From Branchiostoma floridae (lineage: Eukaryota; Chordata; Leptocardii; Amphioxiformes; Branchiostomatidae): a stretch of 64,000 nucleotides of DNA. The stretch's first letter is position 1; the number at the start of each line of letters is the position of its first letter. Below are positions 37,201 to 48,800 of this stretch, one piece after another. The notes beneath the pieces were generated by a model. The model was not told where the DNA came from. It saw only the letters and a program-made list of their open reading frames with translations, and did not search any database. Made by a program: the position numbers and the translations under genes. The DNA is taken from positions 10,669,482-10,733,481 of the forward strand of contig NC_049983.1 in NCBI RefSeq assembly GCF_000003815.2. Direction: 5' to 3'.

Positions 37201-40200
37201 GATAGTGTCTTCTACGGCTGGAGACTTTTGGTTCCCTTGTATCTTGCCTAAGTATAGGGCGTACTGGTTTATGCAGTTTATTCGTCCTCTTTGCGTGGTC
37301 TTTGTCTTTGCTCTGATGAAGATCTGACGGCCCACTGTTGTAACATTGAGTTTCTCAGGGCGCCATCTGTTGGCGTCGCTACAACCTGTCGTCACAGGAG
37401 ATAAACCAACGAGTTAGACCTTGCGTTTTTCTTATTCCTGAACAATATGGATCTATATCCATGACCAAATAAAATCTTAGGTGAAATGGAACAACTGATT
37501 TTCAATCAATCAATGAAGCCGTGAAAGAATCAGTCGTGTCGTACCTTTGTCTGCCCTGCCACGGCGCCTTTTGGGGTCTGAGAACAAGTGGGAAAAGAAG
37601 TAATTTTTTGAAAACGGCACGTGAAAGAGAACAATGTGTACATGTAGTATGGCTGCACCGAATTTCATTGTAAAATCGAAATATATATCTAAACAGCTAA
37701 ACAAATCAACAACTTATCGTGAACATACTTTGGGCCTTATAGTGATACGTTTGTTGTAGATAGTTGCCATTGTCCCTATCTTGGCTTTTCGGCAGAGACT
37801 GCACAATGACATCGTAGTCCTCCTGATATAGACCAGACACTTCTTCTTGAAAGATCAACTGTTCAAGCAAAGATCAGGATGCATTAGTTGACTTAAGGCA
37901 CCAAAAAGTACTCAATGGTAGTATGGACTATTTGTAATCACAAAATAAAACAAAACTGGCTCCTGCAGTATTAAAGAAAGCCACTACCCTACAGCACTTA
38001 CTCCCTGTTCCAAGTGTTCATCACAGTCATAGGATGTCCAGAACACGAGATATCAAAATTGGAAGTTCTGCTGCAGTGCCGTGACAAGACGCTAGGCCCC
38101 CCTCAATGTAATTATTTTGAGGTCTTGTTAAGACCTACCGACAAAATATATATCGACAATTCTCGAGTAATGCTTTCCATCCACATACATGATAATACAT
38201 ACACATACAATAAAACGCTACCAAAAACATAAACGTCTTGGCGAACGTAACAAAGCGCATGTATGTACCTCACTGTCTGTAGGCTGTAACCGCACGCCTT
38301 CTGGGATGATTATTTGACTACACGGCCTGTGTTCCTGCATGGACCTCAAGTTCAGTTGGATCTGAAATCCTCTCAGGAACTCAATACCCGAGGCTGACAG
38401 AAGAAAACAGACAAAAGTATTAGCAGATTGTCATTCAATTTTGGGTTGTAATTGTCTATCTATATGGCTTGTCCTTGTACAAATGGTAAGTAATGAACAG
38501 TACTTGCAGTTGGTAACAATTCGTTCAGACCCTTTTCGTCGCTTTCTTTTCTTTATCTGTCGCTGCTATCATGTTCTCACCGGTAGCGTTTGTCTTCCAT
38601 GTGATCCTGACGGTGTCTTTGTTCCATCCTTTGACCTGCAGCTCTACGGGGGCAGGAGGCACGTCGTCCCCAAACGACGACTCCAGGCAGTCATCTTAGA
38701 GATTAAAAAAAAAGTAGATAAAGAGTTATGGAATGCGGTAAATCTTCAGCCTGATCCATAGACTACGCTCGTTTGTTCGTTGATAACCTTTTAGTTTGTT
38801 TGTTTGTTTGTTTGTTTGTTCGAACCTTTATTTATTCATGAAAGCTCAAATCGGCCTACAGGCCGCTTTTCATTGAGGTCATGAGGGAAGAGGCAAGGGT
38901 CAGACAAAGTATATAACAGAGATAAAGTTACATCGTTTTGAGTCCTTATAGGTCCTATACGTCTATATACACCATTTACATTTACATACATACAGAATAC
39001 ATGATAAAAACTGCTACATTATTCAAGTCCGTTCATTTGGCCGTTCCCGTGACTTTAAGAGTCTCTTAAAGGAAGCCAGGGTTGGGGCTGTGCGTATGTC
39101 CGGTGGTAGACTGTTCCAGATGGTGGGTCCACGGTAGGCGATGGCTCTTCTTCTAGTGCCTAGTGGCAAATAGGGTAGCAAGTTTCTTTGCTGTTTCTGT
39201 AGTAGGGTATAGTTTTACGGAGAGGTGTTGCTACCTATTTTCCCCTGACGTGCTCGAAACACACCATCGAAGACATGTCTTCCGAAAAACGGTTACAGCC
39301 CCAACCGAGATGCCCTCTCCAGGATTCTCCCAGCTACTAACTAATTTCAACCAGAGGCTCAACTGTGAGGCTGCTTCCAGTTGAAGTACACAGATCTATT
39401 ATAGTGTTATCTACGATGTACACTGAAACCGTCTACTTTTAAATCTAAAAAAAGGATATCAAGAAACAAGATATATGCGTAAGGAAGAAAATATCTACCT
39501 TTTTTGATAGCCGCACACCCATTTATGCAGTTTACTACACTCCCGCGATCACTGGAACTCTGAAAAACACGTGGGAAATATTTAGTAGACCTTTTTATAG
39601 CATGTAGTGAAAGGTATTGTTATTAACGGGTTCATATTTGAACGATCCATTTTAATTCTCTGAGGCTGTATACCTCTCGTGAATCTGAATAAGATTCAAC
39701 GCCAGCCTAAATAAACAAAACGTTAACATGGTCAGCCATCGAGTCTGAATTATGCCATGTAAAGAGCCACTAGTCGGCGATGCGTAAGTCGGACTTTGTC
39801 CATTTCGTACACGGTCGTTGCCATTTCATACGGTCGTTGCCATATCCCTGACCGGTCGATACGATTTGTACGAGCGTTTCATGATATTTTGGAAGAAGCA
39901 ATATTGAAATACAAATGTACGACAATATCGTGAAAATTGATTAAAAAAAAATGTCTGTAAAAGAATGTGACTACCTCGGGTTTGACATTTCTGAACTATG
40001 TTCCCTAACCAACTACGTTGTGATAAACTTTCAAAATGTATGGTAACCAGGCGCACTATACATGCGTAAAACGGCGATGATCGTTTAAGAGACGGAAATT
40101 AGCGAAGACGATCACTGAGCAACTACACAGTGACCAAAGTTGGATTTGTGTGACCCAGGACATTATATCAAAGTATGAACAAAACATAAGAAAAACGTTC

Positions 40201-42320
40201 GTTTTGTATCAAAGTTATTGAGAAACTCGTCAAAACTTGGGTCGTAGAGAGGTCGCCACCTTCAGTGGAAAGGGGTGTAACGCAACTTCCTTACCAGAAT
40301 ACTCATATACGTTACCCTCTTATACATAGCAACAGCCACCCTTACTAAAAAGGCGGGTGACCATTAATAGCCTATTTACTTTACGTGACATTATATCCCG
40401 ATTTCTTCCCCATTTTCTTTAGTTGTTATTGAGGATAGGCTGGGAGGTCAACCTTAAATCAACAGTCACAATGGTGAACACACAACATAGGATAAACTAC
40501 AAAATGATACCGATTTTGTTCAAAGTATTTCGCGTCCTGTGTATCAAAATTTTGTCCGCACGATCCATATACGAAACTGTGTCTATGTGTAGAGTTTTCT
40601 TATGAAAACGAAAGCTGACATAAGACGTGCAAACAGGTGACATAAGACGTGCCACTACATTGTACATCGATTTTTAAACACTTCCATTTACCATAATGAC
40701 TAGAAATAGTAACAAGGCCAGAAATCGATCGTTTTCTGAGACACGTTCGTCCATACGGCCTTTTAAAGCTGTATTCTCGGAAATGCTTAATATCTTTGTT
40801 GTTTACATCATTTACAGTGTAGAAACCTTGCATGACCTTGCATGAGAAAGCAGGGGAACGTGGTCAACATACAGGCAGTTGAAAACATGTTGACTTGTCT
40901 CCGTATAACACAAAAAGTGTACGTCCCAGTGTTTATGTACTTTAGACAGAACAAATAGAAATACAACAAGGAGACAAATATCTATACAGCCACCAACATT
41001 ATACAAACAAACAAGCATAAAGGGCACTGGTGCAGAGTTCTGCTATTTTCTGTTGAAAATTGTTCCTTGTTCTGCTTTCACGTGGGAAAAGGCAAACAAC
41101 AGCTTTCTTATATCTGAAACCGACTTACCTGACATGTGTGTTTGAAGACGGAAATGCCTTGTCATGATACGGGCAAGTAGTCTCTACAAGACTCCCGCCT
41201 AGCCGACTAGAAATAGGGGACTTTGGCCAAGCTAGGAATAAAAGCCTAGTAGGAGTTAAATTGGCATAGGAGCGAGCGGCGGTGAGGAAATAAGTCCTCT
41301 GGCCGGCCGACTCCGCTAGCGTACTATAGACTCTATTTGTCCAATTTCTACTATTAGACCACCGATCCGCGGAACCTGGTAGAGGCTACGGGCAATGGCA
41401 ATGTAACAATGGTAGCACGGAGGTCGCTTGTTAGTGGGAAAATGACCAATACAATCGCTAGTCTATGAGGATTAATTAAGGAAGCCTATCGTTCAAACAT
41501 AAATCTTGTCGAGTTTTGTCAACTATACATCGTATTCATGGTATAACTAATGGTGAGAATGAATGAATGAATATTGTACGAAAGTACGTCATTCGCCAGA
41601 GGGGTCACCTGACAAGCTTAAGGTAAGACGAGATGTCCGACAGTGAAACTGTATAATGACCTATTTTCTATCATTCATTCAGTCCTATGGACACTACGAA
41701 CATAGCCTCAGAATATCCTCAGCAACTTGGTCGAGTTATTGATATTGTCGCAGGCGAAACAAAGATCAATCTTGTCCCCCTTAAAAATGTTACCTTTAGT
41801 TATTTCCAGCTAGAACTACCTTACTTCTGATAGCATTAAGGCTAGCATGTTTTTTCAACGTTCTGTGGCATATTGCCATAGCCAGGATTAGGAACATGTT
41901 TTACATGAATTAGAAGCTAACTATCACCTGCAGAAATAACGTACCCTTGTTCTAAATACCTATATATGTACCCACCGCCAATTCTTACAACCGACAACCC
42001 CAAATATGATACCAAAAAGGAACGCAAACTCCGTCAGACCCAAAAGTAATTCCATGACAGAACTGAACATATCATCATACAAACCAGGCACTCCTATACA
42101 GTATCAACTTCCCTAGCTGTCACCTGTGCTTGGACAAAGCATGGGGAACCGTAAAACACGCGGAAAGTTTCCCCAAGAAGTGAAAGTTCCTAATACTGTC
42201 AAAAATTTCCCCATGTTCTCGCATTCTTACCTGACTGCACGTCTTGCAGGACGGCCTGGCAGAGTTCTCAAGTCCTTCCACTCTAGCTAGAAGGAGCAGA
42301 AGTAAGACGAGAGGAGCCAT
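31239..42320 (-). CDS. IL-17-receptor-like transmembrane protein with SEFIR domain
   Basis: Nineteen exons (minus): 42231-42320, 39499-39559, 38581-38694, 38269-38393, 37729-37858, 37545-37577, 37189-37385, 36821-36895, 36565-36637, 35929-36077, 35738-35803, 35564-35621, 35202-35377, 34940-35011, 34419-34476, 34055-34243, 33654-33881, 32951-33194 and 31239-32421. They sum to 3321 nt in one frame, giving 1106 residues. The order is: signal peptide (1-16), Cys-rich linker, four fibronectin-like modules (module 1 has the GIEFLRGF motif seen in IL17RD-type receptors), a transmembrane helix (MIGGIVGGFCLILILVIMYV, about 505-524), and SEFIR from about 557 (KKVLVIS strand, later YTVVVCPP and LTVRFEYS) to about 700. 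A Pro/Ser-rich tail of about 390 residues completes it. By family knowledge, SEFIR domains recruit Act1/CIKS-like adaptors. Vertebrate IL-17 receptors have about two ectodomain modules, so four is unusual. It is either an IL17RA or an IL17RD relative. Confidence 0.92.
32648..32935 (+). mobile_element. tRNA-derived SINE in the last intron of the receptor gene
   Basis: Box A TGGCGCAGTGG (32657-32667) and box B GGTTCGAGTC (32701-32710) are well preserved. The body has TTTTCTCACTCCACCCAGGTG, a variant of the CTCACTTCAC block in the other SINEs. Its 3' end stops about 15 bp from the exon 18 donor. Confidence 0.8.
33275..33315. repeat. Intronic 16-bp perfect hairpin
   Basis: The arms 33275-33290 (AGTGAAAAATGAGATA) and 33300-33315 are perfect complements with a 9-base loop. 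It lies in the intron that splits the SEFIR domain. Confidence 0.75.
37018..37116. repeat. Tandem repeat (GCACACAG)n with CAGA and CA runs
   Basis: CAGA repeats are followed by about nine GCACACAG units and then CA repeats, in the intron between exons 7 and 8 of the receptor gene. Confidence 0.9.
38794..39190 (-). mobile_element. 3' end of a CR1/L2-type LINE
   Basis: The minus strand encodes LPLGTRRRAIAYRGPTIWNS and then LPPDIRTAP followed by a SFKRLLK motif, stopping at 39023-39025. This is the usual C-terminus of CR1/L2-like reverse transcriptases. A roughly 200-bp 3' UTR ends in AATAAA and an (AAAC)n tail at 38794-38820. It is inserted in intron 2 of the receptor gene and is 5'-truncated. 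Confidence 0.85.
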
Positions 42321-42963
42321 GATTTCTACAGGGAGAGACTTTGAAGTCCGGGCGCGTGGCCTCCCCACGCCACGCACATGTGTGCTTTAAAGGCACGTAT
42401 GGGCGCTTCCAGGGGTTTCTTGAACACCAGAAACGGTAAAATTCTTCCTCTCAAGTTCTCAAGACAGAATCAAAATCAAAGAAAAAAATGTAAGTAGTCT
42501 CTATAATACGCGGCCTAAATCAATTAAAGATATTCATTTTTCTTTAGATTGGAATAGATTGATTGTTTTCAGATGAAATCTGTGAAAAATTGTAATCTCC
42601 TTGCACACCCTTAAGTTAGACGTAATGGAACAGTCCACTTGACAACCCTAGGTGTGCCTGAGGGACTTCCCCTTTCTCCTTTTGTGAAACAAAAGAAGAA
42701 AACAGAAGTGGCCGTATCTGTTCCTGTTTAAAGCACAATAGTCCTTCTGTGGCAACCTGTGACCTCTTTTAAATTCAATATGGCATTGGCTTAATTGCAA
42801 TTCTGAAGCAATAACTGACAATAAACAGATTAAAAAATAAACAAAGGATCGTAGGTAATTTATTTGCTTATCTCAAGTATGTTGGCCCTGTGACAAGTGT
42901 AACATGTAGGAGGTATTGATTGACTGCGGGGGTGGGTGATCGACAAGAAGTGACCTACAGTTA

Positions 42964-43077
42964 TCTCCAAGCAGAGGTTAGGCTCTATGTCTTGCGGCCT
43001 ATAAATGAAAACGGTACAAAATAGGAAGACCGATAAAAACGCCTAAAAACAGCCGGAGCCTAACCTCTGCTTGGAGA
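42964..43077. mobile_element. Foldback element with 22-bp perfect arms
   Basis: The arms 42964-42985 and 43056-43077 are exact reverse complements containing CCAAGCAGAGGTTAGGCTC, around a 70-base loop. Such short hairpin elements are usually dispersed non-autonomous transposons. Confidence 0.7.
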
Positions 43078-43214
43078 GTAACCTACAAGGCATATTCAGT
43101 AAATGCCACCAACAACAGACGCGAGTTAAGCATCGAGTGCCGATTCCGTGACAGCCCAATAATACTGTCGAATAATATGAACAAAGGTTCAAACAAACAA
43201 ACAAACAAACAAAA

Positions 43215-43365
43215 GGTGAAATGTTCGTGGTGGATTTATGTTCGCGGTTTTCACATTAACCTCTTCAAAACAACCACGAAAATGTTTGCCCTGTCTTTTG
43301 TCCACCTATCCCATTATTGTTTCAACCGCGAACTTAGAACCACTGCGAACACTCCATTTTCTCCA
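43215..43365. mobile_element. Degraded MITE related to 52240-52451
   Basis: It shares ATGTTCG(C)GGTGGATT-TATGTT-GCGGTTTT and CCGCGAACTTA-AACCACTGCGAAC with the better preserved copy at 52240. The ends are not clear. Confidence 0.5.
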
Positions 43366-45884
43366 TACGATACAATTAAATTAAACCCTCTTGAACGTCC
43401 CCTTTCACAGTACTTCAGTTACGCCGAAAATTAAGGAAGTGGTGCATATAATATATGCCTTGCAAGTTTGTAGAGGGTAATGGGAGTATTCGTTGGTACA
43501 AGCCTTCCACGAAATCTGGCCGCAGTTCCAAGTAAAGGGGGTCACTGAAGTGCGGTACGTTGTTCGACCTCGCTGGGGCCGAGCGATTTGACAAAGGGCT
43601 CAACGAATTGATGAGACAAAAATCTCTAGCTTTGTGTGTTTTGTTGTCATACTTGTACAGCTTGCATGATGATTCCATTATTTTGTCAATGGTAGCACAA
43701 GCTGAATTTAGAATACAGTGACGCCGCCAACGTTTGACAATCTAGTGAGACATCCTCAACAAACAGAAGTATGTTGCTGTAATGGTAACATGAGTTATAC
43801 TTCGATCCCTACTGCGACACAAACTGTTTCCTGGTCATACTATCGCCCCCTCCGTCCTCACGCCCACATGTACACGCCCACCTGTGCGCCCACGTGGTAA
43901 AGGTCGTACAAGGTCAGCTGCAAATAACTACATGATTGAGCGAGCGAGCGAGCGTGAGAGAATACTTTTATAATTAAGTGTGTGGCGTTGGGAAAAGGTG
44001 TTACCCCGTCTTGTAACAATAATCTTCCTTCAAATGCCGTACAAATTAAAAGGCGCTTTGTGTTATCAACAGGAAAGATCCTTGACAGGGTGATATTCAA
44101 ACACCCAAACATGATCCAAAACCGGGAAGACTTCCTCTTGACCCCTTCGGTTGACCCTTTTGGTTGAATGGTTAAATCGTATTACGTGCTTGTGTGACAG
44201 TTCTATCGCAACGCAAACATGCGTAAACGCCGAGACAAAACAGTACAAACGTGTTTAAAAATATGTACGAACGCTGTGACGCGAAAACAAACAATAGAAG
44301 GTACTTTCTAGAGTATTGATCCACAACACAACGTTTCTTCTAGAATAGTACAGATATTGAGATACAACGTTAATGCTGTTGACAAGACGTTGCGACGAAT
44401 TACATAGATAAAGTAAAGATTTTTCAACGCTTTGTGTGTTTGCCTGTGCTTTAGATCATGGTTAAATGTGCATCAAATTTCAATCTTAGAATCAATGGTC
44501 ACAAAAATGCAATTTTGGTCAAGTTTCCCCTGCATTGCTGTACTACCGCTCGCTGAAGCACTTCTATAGCGCCCCCTTGCGATAGATGCTGTACATGCAA
44601 TGTACGAAGCTTAAATTACTGAATCATTTCCTCTATCCATGTACTCAGGTTTTCACCGATGCAGTACTTCCTGCTAACCTTCAGTTCGGCAAAATTTCCA
44701 CAAAAACGCAAACGAATGGGAATTGACATTGACTGATTTTCCATTGAAACATGTGAGATGAAACTCTGTCACTTCTAAATGCTGACATTGCATGAATGAC
44801 CACATGCATTGAAAACCTGGGACAAAGTGAGTCAGTGGTCACTCCATACTGCAAACGTCATAAAAATGACCATCCCAAAGCCTTGAAAATGGAGTAAGGT
44901 TGAGATGGGTTCCTTCACACATACCTAAGGACACGGCGCGTTGTCCACAGTCCACTGACTACTAATGTATACGTTCCACCGTTCAGCAAGACCGCTACAC
45001 ATCGTAAATCATGTGACTATTGCATGTCATGCACCATTTTTCTTCATGCACTTGAGTGGTAATGTCAGGCTGTTAACAGTGTAGGGACTGGCACCCCTGT
45101 CTCTGTATCACTTTCTTGGTAATGTCAGGTGTTAACAGTGTGGGAACTGGCACCCAGGTCTCTGTATCAGGATACCTCTGTGTTTTTACCAAAAGGCAAA
45201 GGTTGTGTCTGTAGAAGTTCAGAGGAAATTGAAAACCTGGTGGCACTAATACAAGTTGTATGTGCCTTACATCATATTGCAGCTGACTAGGGGTGGGTAC
45301 CAGTACAAAATTTATTTCTTGTTGGACTGGTCCAGAATAACAGGACCCGGAAAACAATCAGTGGACGTTAGCCCGCTTTGAAAATGAACAGATTATACCA
45401 GCAGGCATTCATTTTTTCTGGATTACAGGACTTTCTATCAAATACATTCAATACTTCAGAAATGATGCTTCACTTGTCAATATATTGTTAATCATAGTGG
45501 CTGGTTTTGTACAAAAAACTATGACGTTGTTCAAACAGTGTATACATTGTATATACTGTGAACATTTTTCCCAAAAGTTACCAATTTAAATTAATTAATA
45601 TCTTGTCTATCTAAGAACACTGGAAGATCATCCTTTAAACTGTTTGGCAATTTGACACAGTGCTTTCTTTACAACAATACAACTAGATTTATAGTCATAG
45701 TGGATAGTTTTGTATTCAAAAAAGCATGGCGTTTTTCAAACAGTGTGTTTATACTGAACATTTTTCCAAATCATTACCAACTTAACTCAGTTAATATCGT
45801 GTCTATCAAAGAATGCTGCAATATCATCTAATAAACTGTTAGGCAATTCGATGCAGTGTTTTCTGCACATTATATGACTACATT

Positions 45885-48800
45885 TTATAGGCAGGTGGCA
45901 AAGGGTAGGACACTGTCCAGGTATTTCTGTGGTAGATATTCCTTCATCTCTTCTGGGGTGACCCATGCAAATTCCTCAACACCTTCACTGTCACACTCTA
46001 TGTCTCCTCCTGTCAGCTCTGCCTTGAAGAAGAAGACCTGAAATGAGTTTGGAAAACATGTCAGCAAAAGTTTAGAAGAATATATGAATCAGTAATGCTA
46101 CTTCACCTTTATCCACGAAGTAACCTATATCCGTTGTTTTATAAAACAGGGTATTAAGGTACGGTTGTTTGGAATTGCAAGGTTTTCAAAATATGCAGTT
46201 TGATACCATCGTCCGTCAACATGATATCACTACAAGTAGGTACACTTTTTTAAAATCAATTTTTAATATAGGTTACACAGAATTCTATAGACTATACCAT
46301 TTGTCTTGCCCGAGGTGTCAGGAAAAAGACAACAGGCACAATTTATGCAACTGAATTCATTCAGTTTTGCAAAACGTTTTGCCATACGATTGAATATGCA
46401 CAAATCTTGACACATTCAGGTCTTTCTTGTGCATTTTAATAAAATAGAATCTGATGTAATTTTTAAGGAACGTTCAAACTAGATTAACAGACAAGTATTG
46501 TATGGTTGAAGCCATTCAACCCTCATGGCCATTACTGGGAAATATAATTATTTACAGTAGAATCGAAAAGAAGTTGCAGTTCATATTACTAATTTTTTTC
46601 AGTCTGAAAAAATTGCAAACCTCCATTTTCAAGACCTGTCCAACTAAAATGAGGAGCACTTGAGGACAATTTCCCTCCTTGTGGCTCCATGGCATACGAA
46701 TGGTTAGTTTATGCATGGAAATTCCCCACAGAAGGGCCACTCATGGCAACACTTGTTTCTCAAATTGGCTGATGAACGACCCGGCTTTAAACGAGCCATT
46801 TGCAGATACTCAGCGCTGCGCCCTCCCCGCGTGATGATACCCCGCAGATGCAGGTTTTATGACCCAACAAAAGAAACCCATTAGGGAGTCCTTCACCGGG
46901 ACTGATTACAGCTTAGGCCATACCACTTAACTTCATCGCTTCTTGGTAATTTTATGATGAAAACATGCTAAGAGCAGTGTTCTAGCCAGCCTGACTTTTT
47001 TCTCCGTCCCTAGATTTTGAATTTGGAAATACTGTTGAGCACCTAAGGCACGACAATCCTAGGGGAGACTGGGTGAATGCTCCCCTCTGGAAATTTTGAC
47101 ATTCAGACCCTATGAAATGCTATTTCCTGCATTTTGAGGGGCAAATTTTGCTGGTAGACTCTGTTAGGATCAATGGCATCTGTTTTAATATCTTTACATG
47201 CTGATTTTGTCTGAAAATGGAATGGACATAATTTCTGTTCATCCCCAGCAGCAAATTTCCATCAAAGGACGGAAGGATGGACACTGCCAAGAACCCTATG
47301 CTAGAGAATACTGAAAAGACAGTACTGGGAGGAAAACTTAAATTACTCTCTAACACTATCCTGCAGTACAAACTTATTAGTCAGACTCTGTTCATGTTAA
47401 TTGTACATTTTTTTATTCAAGAACAAACAAATCAGATTATTTCATTGATAGATAGTTTGGTGGTTTAGAGTTCAGGATAGGGATATAATCTTCAACTTAA
47501 CAGGTACCCCCAATAAATCATACTATTGTACAATTTACAGTATGTATGAGTAGTGCTTTGACAAGCTAAAGGGGTAGGAGGGCAGAAAACAGAACTTTGC
47601 AACATTATGAATGAACAAGACATTAAATGTAAAACCACTGCAAACAATGTGAACAACACATTAAATGTAAAACCACTGTAAAAAGTAAATGTAAAGGCAT
47701 TTACTGTATTCTTAAGACCAAATTTCCAGCCAGACTCAATATATTTATGTCATCTTTTATTTTTAATAATCTTTTTATTGATTGTTGTTAAATCAATGTT
47801 AAATCTACTGTCAATTATTACGATTCTATGATTCTATGAACCAACGAATTAGATTGGTACAGCCACCAAGTGCACACGTACATATATGATGAATACAACC
47901 CACCTTGGCTCCGACGTTATTTTCCGATCGCATGGTCCGGGGGTACTTGTACTTGTAGAAGCCGCAGGGGGCATTTCCATAGAAGGTGGTCCGAAGATGG
48001 GTGCCGCAGCAGGTCAGCAGTATTCGTTCTGCAGTCTGCAGAGGGGTGATAAGGAAGAATTAGACAAATGTGGCCATGTTGCAATCCTAGAGGGCTTTCC
48101 TTGCCGTTTTCTGTAACTGTTATACAAATGTATGAAGTACTGTATGATGAAGTTTGGAGTTTTCTTCAAGCTGTTACTCTTCCAGTATACCACGAGCACA
48201 AGAACAAAATAATCAAAAGCAGTAAAAGGGGTATCTCATTAGATTGCTCTGAAGTGCAAATCAGTGCAAGTTTTGTGCCTCAAAACTGCAAAGAAATTCT
48301 CAGTTTGCAAAATGACACAAATGGGCGCAAAATAAATGACAGAAAGTGACCCAATTAATACATTTAGTGTTATCTTACCTATTTTGCACCGAGTATCATA
48401 AGTAATCATCCTTTTGTATGAGCTTTTTAAGCAAATGGCCACATCAAATCACACACCAGTGTGGGTATATGACACACAAGGGAAAATTTGTTGAATTGGC
48501 AAAGTTGGTGCAATTTTCCAAGGCAATCTGGCTCAGTACAACATGATACGCGTTTCACAGCTATAAACACTTTGAAATGTGTGCTACTTTACAGTTGTTG
48601 ACACAGATAATCAGCAAGGAATTCAACATAAGTGCTCCATACTTATGCATCATTTACAAACCATTACACAGTTGGTGTAAAATGTGCAGAGATTTTCCAT
48701 ACAATGGTATGCAGATGTCTACTGTAAGTTCATCTATGACAGTAATGAACATTATAATACAATTTTACACTCACAATTCCAAACAGGATTACTTTCTAAG

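Larger units (their letters stand above)
42321..45884. other. Intergenic between receptor gene and MRPL46
   Basis: It contains a hairpin element and a MITE-like copy, listed separately, plus a short (AAAC)n run at 43190-43212. A TTTAAA (42386-42391) 66 bp upstream of the receptor ATG might serve as a weak TATA-like element. No other exon is supported. Confidence 0.5.
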
